This document shows, one piece after another, positions 24,467 to 35,710 of a stretch of DNA of 64,000 bases. The notes beneath the pieces were generated by a model. The model had not been told where the DNA came from. It did no database searches and worked only from the letters and a program-made list of their open reading frames with translations. The number at the start of each line of letters is the position of its first letter. The first letter of the stretch is position 1. A program made the position numbers and the translations under genes. The stretch comes from Rutidosis leptorrhynchoides (lineage: Eukaryota; Streptophyta; Magnoliopsida; Asterales; Asteraceae): assembly GCF_046630445.1 (NCBI RefSeq), contig NC_092333.1, forward strand, positions 180,976,501 to 181,040,500. Direction: 5' to 3'.

Positions 24467-25999
24467 CTGAGATTGTGTAACAGAAGATCATTTTTTATGG
24501 GAAAGATTGGTTGGGTATTTTAATTTTTAAATCATCTTTATCTGTTGTATCAATCCCTAATATGTAGGCGATTTTAGTTTTTTTTGTTTTTTTTTTCCTG
24601 CTATGTTTAATTTTTCATTCAATAAGTTAAGTTTGGAGTTTTTCTTTAATTGTGCAATCTGTATCATATATAGGATGATCAATCTACATTATATTCATCC
24701 TAATTTACACCGTATATAATTAAAAATATAAATTAATATAGCTGGTAGTGAATGTTGAGCAACTAATATGTACTACAATTTAGGATTTATTCAGCTTTGA
24801 CTTTGAAAATTATAGTCTTATTTGATTTTAATCTGTAAGTTAGTAATGTATGTATATTTTTCAAATCTTTTTTAATTTAAGTCGATACAACTTAAGTCAA
24901 CTCTTTTTTATAGTGAGCAAGTTACTGGAAAATAATTGAATTATGAAGACACACAAATGTAGATTTTTTTTCACATGTTATTCTTATGTCATAGTACATA
25001 GCTTAACATGTATTGACTTAACTATCATAACATATTAATTTAGATATATTTTCACAACATATTAATGTATATATATTTATCTAATATGCCCAGTTAACTA
25101 TCACAACATATTAATGTACCTATTATCAATATAAATATTGACATGTCAATACAGACAATTGGTAAAAACATTCACCACCAGCTATGTTACTAAATGATAA
25201 GATTCCATTAGATATTATCAATCAAATTATTGTGTTTGATGACTTACAGATTACAGATTTGATAGTATGTTTTTTTGTTTGAATCGGCCATCATGTTCTG
25301 CTGCTAATTATGACTTTGATCAGCTTGTGTTTTCCAATTGGCCCTTTACAAATCTTCATTGACCGGCACTGAATTGAAGCTTTCGTTTTTCAATCTATGT
25401 TACTCAACGAATATCTGCAATTCGATTGTCGTATGTTGTATTTAATTCAAGCTATGAAATATATAAAAGTTGTAGATACATAAATACCATGAAATGTTAT
25501 TCAATCTATCTTCATTGAGGAACAAATCTTCATTGACCTGTATAGTGTATACACATCTTTATTAGTTTCCGTTATTCAATCTATGTTACTAATCAGCATT
25601 GACCTGCAAAACATCAATCAACCTGAATTTGACCATGAAGAACCCTATATTTATTTCCAACCAAGAACCCTATTCTGATAGATGACGAATAATAAAAACG
25701 TAATTGCTAAATCGTTTGTCCAATCTTAATTGAATTGCAGAAAAACATTTCAATTTTTAGATTTCAATCTAAGAGAGGAATCAACCATTGGATCGATTTA
25801 TTTTTGTTGAATAGGTGTTTTATATATGAACTGATGGTTTTCAAATTTGTTTACTCCGGATTTGGTCTATTTTGTTATGTTGTATACGTTTTTAGGAGGG
25901 TATTTTGGTCACTCAACAAATGAATTTGAAGAGAGAGACAAAATTGAGTGATCAATAGATCCAATGGTTGATTTTGAAAGTTGTCTTTTAATCTAAAGG
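24467..25999. other. AT-rich upstream region of the RPA-like pseudogene
   Basis: No gene recognised; ORFs such as 25735-25923 have no recognisable features. It would be the interior of the proposed Helitron. No Rep or helicase motif was found, so any Helitron here would be non-autonomous. Confidence 0.4.
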
Positions 26000-26079
26000 T
26001 CCTCTTTTCTCAATTTAAATTTTTTTGAAATTGTTTAGGAAAAAATGGCTTTCTTATTATATATAATGTAGATGTAGAT
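26000..26079 (-). mobile_element. Candidate 5' terminus of a Helitron carrying the RPA-like gene
   Basis: On the minus strand the sequence from 26079 (or 26073) reads TCTACATCTACATTATATA and then 'ataagaaagcc'. It starts with TC after an A, as Helitron 5' ends do, and is rich in TATA-like steps. The RPA-like gene lies downstream on the same strand. No matching 3' CTRR end with hairpin was identified toward 20635, where Athila A may have removed it. The call rests on resemblance to plant Helitron ends from memory. Confidence 0.35.
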
Positions 26080-27662
26080 AGAATTTGAATTTGACTAAGG
26101 GAAGAAGATGAGACCTGAAGTTTGGAGCTGATATGTAAACGCACAAAAATACAGTCATGTGCTACGCACATGATATAACTTAACGGAGATTATTAACGGC
26201 GGTTAGGTCTAGACCAACTGCAAACCAAGTGCATAATTGGGTGACCAACCGCTTCAAGAAATAAACATTAAAATATGAGGTATCAAATGTATAATTTTTT
26301 TTATATTTTTCAACATAAATGAATTTGGTAAATATGTTTTACAGGCACACGTGACTTTCGTCATAAACTCGAAGATATTCTAATAGGTCAGATTTTCCAA
26401 TTTATTTATACTGTGATGCAAGGTTCATGGTTTAATTTAAAGAAGACAATTTTTTTCTTTACTTCTCGCACGATAATTTTCTGAACCAATTTTACTTATT
26501 TAAGGTTATAAATTGAATGCTTTTTCGCACGAAATGTAATATTTTTTATAAAGCGAATGTTACTATTTAAGAAAAAAAAATATATACATTTATATTCTGC
26601 TAAAACTCAAATAATACTTTTTTAAAAGAAATACTCCTTTATACGGAGTATACAAGAAAATATCGGGTTAGTGCCATTGCGAAAATGGCAAAATGCGATG
26701 TCGCCATAAAACTAAAGTAAAGATAGTGACCTAAATGGGATAATTTGCTTTCCCAGATCTATATTTCTCCCGTTCCAAGCTTCAGTCACTGACAATCTAG
26801 TACTATATTTATTAAAGGTTCTACCTGAATTTGGATTTAGCAAATTAAAATAAATGGTAATCAAAATGAAAATCAAAATAGGATAATAAGTCAAAAGTAA
26901 TGAAAAAGAAATGAGAATGAATACAAAACGCAAAACCAAACAACGTCTTTCAACGCCAGAAGGCATGATAACAATAATTTACCAATAAAATCAGCATCGT
27001 TGGGGCCACGTCAATACATCTCCACTTTCATATAATCAACACAAACCACTAGTTCTAGTTATATTATACGACGTTGTATCATTTTAGTAATTTATTATTC
27101 ATATATCTACTCCGTATGTGAGTTTGAAGATATGATTAGTTCGCTAATTATATATAAAGTATTTTTTAACCATAAATTTACAAAATTAAATACCATTGTT
27201 CACACATAAAGTTAAGTTAAACGTTTTAAAAACTCAACGTCTCCATAGCATTAAACCGGTCTTTGGTCTTTGAAAAAGAATAGAATTGTTTAGTGGTATA
27301 AGATAGTCGAGTAACTCGGGAGCATCGTTTTTCATACTTTTTCTTTTTTAAGATAATTCGAACTTAATTCGTTAAAAACTTGATTTGATCCGAGCTTCAA
27401 TGAGTTCGAGCTAAAGCCTGAACATATTCTAAAGATTTGTTTCAGCAAGGTGTTTAGTTTGAAAATTAGAAGAATGAAACAATTAATTCTGTGCGCGAGT
27501 GAACTCCCACTACTTCCGGGCAATATGATTAAAGCGAAGTATTTTCATTTATCCGGCTCTAGCGGGTCAATTTTATTGTAGAGTCGTATCCAATGCATAA
27601 TGCATGGACGCTTGTTCGATATTACCTTGTGTTTTTTCTTGTTAGAGTTCGAGCTCGAACAT
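26080..27662. other. AT-rich intergenic DNA before element 2
   Basis: No gene recognised. Visible structures are an 8-bp-stem hairpin (TCATGTGC, TAC loop, GCACATGA) near 26155 and a 7-bp-stem hairpin ATACTCC/GGAGTAT at 26631-26651. The last five bases, aacat (27658-27662), would be the 5' target-site flank of element 2. Confidence 0.5.
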
Positions 27663-30108
27663 TGTGACAACCCGGAAATTTCCGATCAAATTTAAACTTA
27701 ATTTTTATATGATTTCGACATGATAAGCAAAGTCTGTAAGGTTGAGTCTCAAAAATTTTGAACTATGTTATGAATTCATTTGACCTTCGACTATTCCCGA
27801 CGATTCACGAATATTTATGTGTATAGATATGTATGTATATAAGATCTAGATATATTAATTGAAAACGTTAACAAAGTATTAGATGTATAATACTTTACAT
27901 GAACGTATTTGTTTCAATATATATTTAATATAATTATAGACGGAATTAAAAGATAATATCAAATGATTGAATTATCAGATGCAATGTGATTATGATTACG
28001 AGTCTCTGTTATGAGGTCCACTATGATTTAAGAAATCTGTTCTTTTTAACAATATTAGGAAAATGGTAAAGTGATTTACATGAAAGAACGAAAGTGTCAA
28101 TTAAAGAGAACCAGACAAATGTTAGTGGAGATTCCTGTTTGACTTTCAATGCATGTCTTACAATGATTGTCTCGTATCTCTTGATAAGTTAATATTCAAA
28201 CTAAAATAAACGGTGATCCGAAAATCAGTAATATAAATTTTAGGCTTATTAAAAATGCATTTAGGAACTATTTTTTGAATTTTAAAAACTTTTTATATCT
28301 TACTTGGGGTTGGGAGTGAATAATTAATGTAATTTTTATTTAATAGTTAATGATCGAATTTTATACCATAACGACCAAAATAAATAAATATAGTTAATTT
28401 AAAAATATGGGATTTTTCTGAACACTTTTATCCGCCACTGATTTCGCACGATACACAGTCCGAGAAAACTGTCGGTAATTAAAATCCAAAATATATCCTA
28501 TAATGATGCATACCAATTCACACACCTTTTATTATTATTATTATATAATTATTAAAGTAACTTTATGATATTATTTATATATACACTGAATTATGAGGGA
28601 GCACACAAAACCAAACTCCATCTTCTTTGCACCATCACTACCACCTTAAACTGTCACTCTCTTTCCATGTCCTATTATCATCCAAAAATCATCATCTATA
28701 TAGATATAGATACATATATAAACATATACATACATAAATTATAACTTGATAACACACCCACAACCAACTTGTGCAGCCACTACTGTTTTTGATTATAGCA
28801 AAGAACCCACACCATCGCCAACATATCACCACCTTTTGCTACCTTGAGAACCATCACTTTTAAAATTTTGTTTTCGTTTGCTGTACTAGCGAATACACCA
28901 CCATGAGCATCAAACGCCATTCACCACCTTATGTATATGTTCCTGTTATCACCACCTATAACGAGAACCAATTTACTTAAGTTAAAACCCGCACTAACAT
29001 CGAAACCCATTTATTTTTCTGATGTTCGATCAACCTACAAACCATCTATGGCTTCATTCCTATTTCTGTGCACGTCTCCTTTGTTCTTGTACTACGAGTT
29101 CAATCTTTCAAAGAAAAAAGGCTGCTACAATACGTTATCAAACATAACCACTATGCACCTGTGCAACCGATACTTTTATTTCCTTTTCCTGTTCGACCAA
29201 TAATAAAAACCATTTGAACCACCATCAAACCCACTATCCTCCTCCACCATATAATCACCTTAGAACCACCAAGATCTCACTGCCACTAGTTCTGTTGCCA
29301 ATCTATTCGAAAACAGCAACGGAAGCTGATATGGACCGAACCTAACAGGTTGCTGTTGTAGCCGTAAAAACTCCATGAAACCACCCTCTCTCTCATCCTC
29401 TCTCTACCTTCCTCTTGCCCGTGAATCACCAAGAACCACCCAACCTTTCTTTCTTCTTTGTAAACCCACAAACCGTCACTAACAGCTGCTACTATTTCTG
29501 TTTTAATTCTCGTTCAAACAGAAACTTTCGCTGCCATTCTCCTGTCAAAACTACCATTGCCATCTCTTGTTTCTACTTACTGTAGCACGTAAGATGGGGA
29601 GGACGATGATGAATAGTAGTGAATAGGAAATGATAGATGACGATGAAGTAGTGATGATGATGGAGGTTGAAAAGTAACGAACTTGATGATGATTACGAAA
29701 AACGAAGATGACGATTAACTGTGTTAGTGATTTCACGATGATGAACCAAATGATGATGAAATGATTTCTATTCTAGTTCACTGTTACGAAGGTTGAATGA
29801 TGATTAATAATGATGAGATAATGATGTGTAAAGTGGTTGCCGTATTTTTTTTTTTTATGTTTTATGGCTGCCGTTCGAAGTCTCCTGGTACCAAACCAAA
29901 CTAATCCCTCTAATTATGAACATGGGCTTTATCAAAGTAAAATTAGTGATTTGGAACGTGTGGGCTTGTGTTATGATGGGCCGGAGTAAATTTTCTATGC
30001 TTGTTGGGCTGAGAGATATGAGTTAAATGGGTTTTACATAGAGAGCAGAAATAAACGGGTTATATATTGTTGGGTGATATTAATTTCAGAAAAACCGAAG
30101 TAGAGTGA

Positions 30109-30155
30109 TGGTTTAGGGGTGTTGTTGGTTAGCGAGAGGTCTTGGGTTCGAGCCC
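30109..30155 (+). other. tRNA-like A and B boxes inside the element 2 LTR
   Basis: TGGTTTAGGGG (30109-30119) resembles a Pol III A box. GGTTCGAGCCC (30145-30155) is a perfect B box. They are 36 bp apart start to start, a little short for a tRNA. An ATT-rich tract follows shortly after. It may be a captured SINE or tRNA fragment; a full tRNA cloverleaf is not seen. Confidence 0.45.
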
Positions 30156-30203
30156 TGTCTGAGTCATTCTTTTTAGGGAAAAAGCTTTTAAAGGTAGTTT
30201 CAG

Positions 30204-30346
30204 GTATTATTATTTTTATTGTTATTATTATTATTATTATTAATTGTTGTTGTTATTAAGTTAATTATTATTATCATTAATATTAGTAATATGAATATTA
30301 GTATAATTAATAGTGTTATCATTATTATTACTACTAGTATTATAAT

Positions 30347-30391
<45 letters not shown>

Positions 30392-30700
30392 GTATTAATA
30401 TGATTTTAAAATTATTATTATTATTAACATTAGTATTAGTATAATCATTAAAGAACATTATTAGTAGTATCATTAATATTAAAACTATCATTATTATTAT
30501 CATTATTATTACTTTCATTAACCTAATTTTCATATAATTTTATTTACATTATTTTTATTATCATTATTATTATTATCATTATTATTACTATTATTATTAC
30601 AGTATTATTATTACTACAAACAAAACGACTATTATTATTATTATTATCAAAATTATTATTTTCATTATCACTATTAAAACTATTATTATTAATTTACTAA
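30204..30700. repeat. ATT-rich low-complexity tract
   Basis: Mostly TTA/ATT triplets with interruptions, including an uninterrupted run near 30351-30392. The minus-strand Ile/Asn-rich ORF over it is an artefact. Confidence 0.85.
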
Positions 30701-32018
30701 ATAAATATTATATATATAAGAAAAATATATTTCATAACTACATCGATATTTTTTTTTTATCTAAAGTATATAAAATAAATAGAATTAATTAAGTTATTAA
30801 CGAAACACATAAGTTACTAAAATAACGAGTAGATTACTAATAATATATAAATTTGTTCGATTACCATTATACATGTTAATATATACATAAATCATATAGG
30901 TTCGTGAATCCGAGGCCAACCCTGCATTGTTCAGTTATTCAGTGTCGTCATATGTATTTTTACTACAAAATACAGTATTGTGAGTTTCATTTGCTCCCTT
31001 TTACTCTTTACATTTTTAGGACTGAGAATACATGCGCTGTTTTTTCAACTGCTTTATTAAATGCTTTTGAAATATATTTTGAACTGTGAATACATGAAAT
31101 GCTTTTATAAATGTTTGACGAGATAGACACAAGCAAAACATTCCTCGAATGAATTATTATGCAGACAGAAGTTCTGTGGATTATTATTGATTTATGTGGA
31201 CATGATAATTGCCACCAGTTGATATGAATATTTTTTCCCTGATTATTATTGCTTGGTAACCTAAGAATTAGAATCGGGTATGGCCCTAATTCATGCGAAT
31301 CCTAAAGGTATATACCGGGTTTAACACCCCCACCCAGAATGTTCACTAGACGGAAGAGCTAGTGGGCGTGGTGTTTAGTACTTCGAGGTTTATATATTAT
31401 ACAGACGAGATGTTCTGTTTTTGGGGATATTATTTATGCGCATTATATGTTAAGGTCGGTTACCAAGCCAAGCAATGAATAAAAAGTGAATGTTATGTAT
31501 CGAGAGAATGATTTTATACACAGGTTATGTGTATGATATTTTTGTACACGAGATATGTATACGGTTACTAAGATTTATGAAAATGGTTTCGTACACGAGA
31601 TAGGTGTACTGTATTTGAATCTTGTGGTCTATCAAAATGATGAATTTAATTGTTTACGATAAACTTATGAACTCACCAACTTTTTGGTTGACACTTTAAA
31701 GCATGTTTATTCTCAGGTATGAAAGAAATCTTCCGCTATGCATTTGCTCATTCTAGAGATATTACTTGGAGTCATTCATGACATATTTCAAAAGACGTTG
31801 CATTCGAGTCGTTGAGTTCATCAATATTATTACTAAGTCAATTATAGTTGGATATATTATGAAATAGTATGCATTTCGTCAACCTTCGATGTAATGAAAG
31901 TTTGTCTTTTAAAAACGAATGCAATGTTGGTAAAATGTATCATATAGAGGTCAAGTACCTCGCAATGTAACCAAATGTAATGTATTCGTCCTTATGGATT
32001 AGGACGGGTCGCTTCATG

Positions 32019-32030
32019 TGGTATCAGAGC
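32019..32030 (+). promoter_or_regulatory. Primer binding site of element 2 (initiator tRNA-Met type)
   Basis: TGGTATCAGAGC matches the standard plant PBS complementary to the 3' end of initiator tRNA-Met. It lies two bases after the LTR end. Confidence 0.9.
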
Positions 32031-32449
32031 GGTGGTCTTAGCGAACCAGATCTTGCATTAGTGTGTATAACTGATAGTTGTTTAGATGCATTAGTGGGTC
32101 TGGACTTCGACCGTGTCTGCATGTCAAAATTTTTGCCTATCATTTTGTGTCGAAAATTACCTGCTTATCATTCTTAGGGAATCACTTGCTTATCATTCTT
32201 AGTCTAGACACATCTTATTGCATTGATTGCACGAATAGTGTATTGACAAAACTCATATCTTAGCGTATCTGCTAATTCATATCTTAGCGTATCTGTTATT
32301 GTTACCTTTGCCTGACAGATTCCGCAGATTCCTCCGTAACTTATGGAATTTTAGTATTATATATGCATATGTAAATTATGTATTGCAGGGTACTAATCTA
32401 CATCCTATAATCTATTTCTTATTGAAAATCCTTCATCTGAACGTACGAG

Positions 32450-33002
32450 ATGAATCCCTCAACTAGTTCGAGTCCCTCAGATTCCGATAGCTATTCCGAT
32501 AGTTATTCCGACAACTATTCTGACATGGATATTCACCTAAGCTCCGAAAGTAGTGTAAATGAAATGGATCAACCAAACTAGTCATCTTCAATTCTGGATG
32601 AATTGGGGATGGGTTCATAGACGACTTAACCGATGGAGACGCGAAGAAGGCGATCCTTTCCATCCACCACATTCCCCTCTTGGCGAAGAACCTGAAGCAT
32701 TTACCGGTGAACCCATTCGAAACACCATTTCCACACTCATTTCCCGAGTATCTCGCCACGATTATATTCTATCTAAAATTCTAAACCTCATTCATCTGCT
32801 CATTCCTACCGCCAATCATCCCGGAGTAATCGAAGAAGTCAACGAACTTCGCGCTCGAGTAATCAATTTGAAAAATATGGTGCAAAACGTACCAGCTTCA
32901 ACAACATCACTTGCACCAACAGTACCACCAACAGCAACATCCGCATCCCACACCTCAACATCACAATCTGTCCCACGAACATCAACATCATACGCACCAT
33001 AG
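32450..33002 (+). pseudogene. Broken non-gag ORF of element 2
   Basis: From ATG 32450 the frame encodes a Ser/Asp/Tyr-rich acidic start (DSYSDSYSDNYSDMD), then stops near 32576. Coding character resumes in another frame and continues to the stop at 33000-33002. That part has an Arg/Trp-rich start, the segment GDPFHPPHSPLGEEPEAF, a Leu/Ile-rich segment that could form a coiled coil, and a Thr/Ser/Pro/Ala-rich tail. At least one frameshift and several stops lie between about 32576 and 32630. It does not resemble gag, protease, RT or integrase. It lies where gag would be in an autonomous element. Family unknown to me. Confidence 0.5.
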
Positions 33003-33666
33003 ATACCAAGGAGTACCAACAACAATGAATGATGAAGTATTGATAAATAACTTCATTGAAGAAATATTTTGCGAAAAATATGTGGTTTCTAAAAGTTTTA
33101 GAGATTACTTATTTTAGCTCAACCCGAAAAGCAAATGAGATTAATATCATATTAACTCATTAAATCCATGATTACATCTGAAGAAAATATATATGTATAT
33201 ATATTTTCATAAAGATTGTAATTAAAAGTTCTTTTTTACAAAATATTAATGGTGAAAATATTTTAACGGGTCGGTAATACCCGAAGAATATTTAAATTAC
33301 ACATTAATAAGTTACACTGTACATTATTCGAATCTGATTCAACGATCAATTACTATCCTACTTACATCCACAGATATACGAATCCGTTCACCACAGAATA
33401 ATCATTTTCATTCAATTTCATATTTGGATTTTGACCTATCAGAATCCCACAAGTGGCATAATGAAGAAAACATTGGACAATAAAATTTGTTAGAAACAAA
33501 CAAATTAACTATGAGAAATTTTGTAAGAATCTACGCTAACTGTTCCTAGCTAACTGTTCCTAGCTAACCGATTACATTTTATTTATCGCAATTTATTTAT
33601 CGCAATTTATATTCTCGCAATTTTATTTATCGTCATTTAATTTCTGTTATTTATTTTACGCACTTT

Positions 33667-33870
33667 AAATATCGGGACACGTATACAAGGTTTTGACATA
33701 TCATATCGACGCATCTATATATATTATTTGGAATAACCATAGACACTTTATATTCAGTAATACTTGAGTTAGCTATACAGGGTTGAGGTCGATTCTATAA
33801 TAATATATATACTTTGAGTTGTGATCGAGTCTGAGACATGTATACAATGGGTCACGATACGTATTAATTA
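33667..33870 (+). repeat. Segment shared with the LTR of element 3
   Basis: 'ttgacatatcatatcgac', 'gctatacagggttgagg' and 'tttgagttgtgatc' occur in the same order and spacing at about 39830-40030 and 47435-47640. Both of those lie inside LTRs of element 3. Here the segment lies in the internal region of a different family. Confidence 0.75.
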
Positions 33871-34571
33871 ATTCGAATATTATATATTAAACTATATATG
33901 AATTATTGAATTACTAACTGTGTACTGTTAACCGTGGACTACTAGCATTGGACAATTAAAATGAATTAAAATATCGATTATAACATATGAAACTAAACAA
34001 TTCTTCAAGTTTGCCACTTGATTTTATCTTAAACCTTGTTTGTATCTTGACGATTACAATCTGCGTTCAAACCTTTCATGATTCTTGAAAACACCTCAAT
34101 CGAGATGATGAACCAACCGCACTTCATCTACAGAAGAAAAGATTGATGCATATAGTTATGCACCTGAAAAACTCTTGGAACCTGAGTAAACGTTTAACAT
34201 GTATCTGTGCTAACTCCTTTAGCGTTGTTATTACCGAAAATAACTTTGCAATTCCTTTCCTAATTAGCCAATTTTGTCACAGCTCCAGCAAGTCAACTTC
34301 GACTTTTTGTTCGAAACCACCTTATTGTAACCTTGATATATATGCGTGCTCTTTTATTATTATCGGGGAACCTTTTATATTACACCATATTACCAGCAGA
34401 CGTACCAGCAACCTCGTTGCTCCTTAGCTAAAATCTCTCCGACAAATTACTATATTTATCTATTGAAGTCTTATCATGAACTCATCGGCATCTTGTAACG
34501 ATAATTACCATACCGAATACATAGAGGCATCAATCGATAATCTCGAATTCCTCAGCGATTCTATGACAACA

Positions 34572-34576
34572 ATTAT

Positions 34577-34609
<33 letters not shown>

Positions 34610-34610
34610 C
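34572..34610. repeat. TA microsatellite
   Basis: Two runs of (TA)n separated by one extra AA step. Confidence 0.85.
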
Positions 34611-34985
34611 ATTCTATCTCCTGGATTTACAAAACTTTAATTCTGAATGTTTGAAAAGCGCTTTAGCCTATGAATCAGTTTTCTGAGTTTTGAAAAAGTT
34701 GATAGAATCTTTAGCGAATACCTTGATCCTTACTCTAAATCCTTGCAGACGAATTTCTTCATCATCTTCTGATCTTAAATATTTTAAATTCTAAGATATC
34801 ATCGTATCTTTTATTATAAATATCGTCGATATTTCTGAAGATATCTTCATAACTATTGTTATCCGAAATCATTTACCTCTTCGCGCTATCTATGTTACAT
34901 CACAAAAGAAACTATTTTAGTTTCTAAATTCTGAAATCTCCGAGTTTAAAATATGAATGTTTTTGAATTAGTGTTGGGAACTGAA

Positions 34986-35046
34986 GCATGAGTTAGTATA
35001 ATATAATGACACTTGATCAACGTGATTATATTACAGTAAGTCATGC
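34986..35046 (+). other. Conserved 61-nt stem-loop (element 2 copy)
   Basis: Same length and identical 25-nt arms as the copy at 934-994, with a different loop. Arms are complementary at 21 of 25 positions. Confidence 0.6.
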
Positions 35047-35674
35047 TGAGTTTCTAATGAAACGTGATGATTCACATACCATAACGTCATCATGTTCATG
35101 TTACACGACTCTTGCATTCTATCTAATCTATAAACATAATGAGAACAGATTTTCTTGATAGTTCTATCTTTTCTTTTGAATTCTGGTAATTTAACCAATC
35201 AAGATCGTACTATTACAATTTCTCTCTTGGAACGTTAGCTATGTTCATTTCGAATTTCATATCTATGAAATCTGGACCATTATTCGCTTGACTTAAAGTC
35301 GGAAAGAGAAAACAAAAGGATGGAGCTCCAAATATAAAGGAAACGAAGTGAGTAGATTTATAGTGAAATATCCGACATAGCAATCGAAACAGTTCATCGC
35401 ATTTAACCAAGAAGGATTCTAATTTCCTTAAAAAACAAATCTTATTACGAAGATTTTCTTTTAAATCCCCTGAACTCCAGAAATCAACCCTATCTACGTC
35501 AAGAGATATGACGAAACTTTACTTTTCACATTTCATTCTTTTGTGATAGCTTCACTCGTATTAATCACTTAAGTGAATTATTTTATCCATATTACTCAAC
35601 GATGACAAAACTTTAATTTTCAGCTCGTATGCATCATGAAAACATACTCATTGTCAGCAATGACAATTCCAATC

Positions 35675-35710
35675 AAATTTCGGGACGAAATTTCTTTAAC
35701 TGGTAGGTAC
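35675..35710 (+). promoter_or_regulatory. Stem-loop and polypurine-tract region of element 2
   Basis: AAATTTCG (35675-35682), loop GGA, CGAAATTT (35686-35693), then 'tggtaggtac' up to the LTR start. Confidence 0.6.

Larger units (their letters stand above)
27663..32016 (+). repeat. 5' LTR of element 2 (4354 bp)
   Basis: Starts TGTGACAACCCGGAAATTTCC and ends GGACGGGTCGCTTCA two bases before the PBS. A TATATATA box (28576-28583) precedes a CCA-rich leader. ATT-rich DNA fills 30204-30700, and motifs common to all Tekay-like LTRs here follow ('ctgagaatacatgcgctg' near 31020, 'gcatgtttattctcagg' near 31704). ORFs such as 28931-29203 recur in the 3' LTR but are low complexity and unlike any known protein. 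Confidence 0.85.
33003..35674 (+). other. Non-coding internal region of element 2
   Basis: No gene seen. Contents are a duplicated 'ctaactgttcctag' (about 33538-33565), reiterated 'ttatcgcaattta' (33582-33660), a segment related to the element 3 LTR (33667-33870), a TA-rich microsatellite, and a 3' part that aligns with element 1 from about 34090. Confidence 0.6.

Noticed and set aside
26631..26651. ATACTCC/GGAGTAT hairpin as the end of a MITE
   Set aside because: No second terminal repeat with a target duplication could be matched; the TACTCCGTA near 27112 is too short to pair with confidence.
28931..29203. 90-codon ORF repeated at 36989-37261
   Set aside because: Duplicated only because both lie in the LTRs of element 2; CCA-rich low-complexity leader with no known domain.
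30261..30533. Minus-strand Ile/Asn-rich ORF of 90 codons
   Set aside because: Produced by the ATT-rich tract in the LTR.
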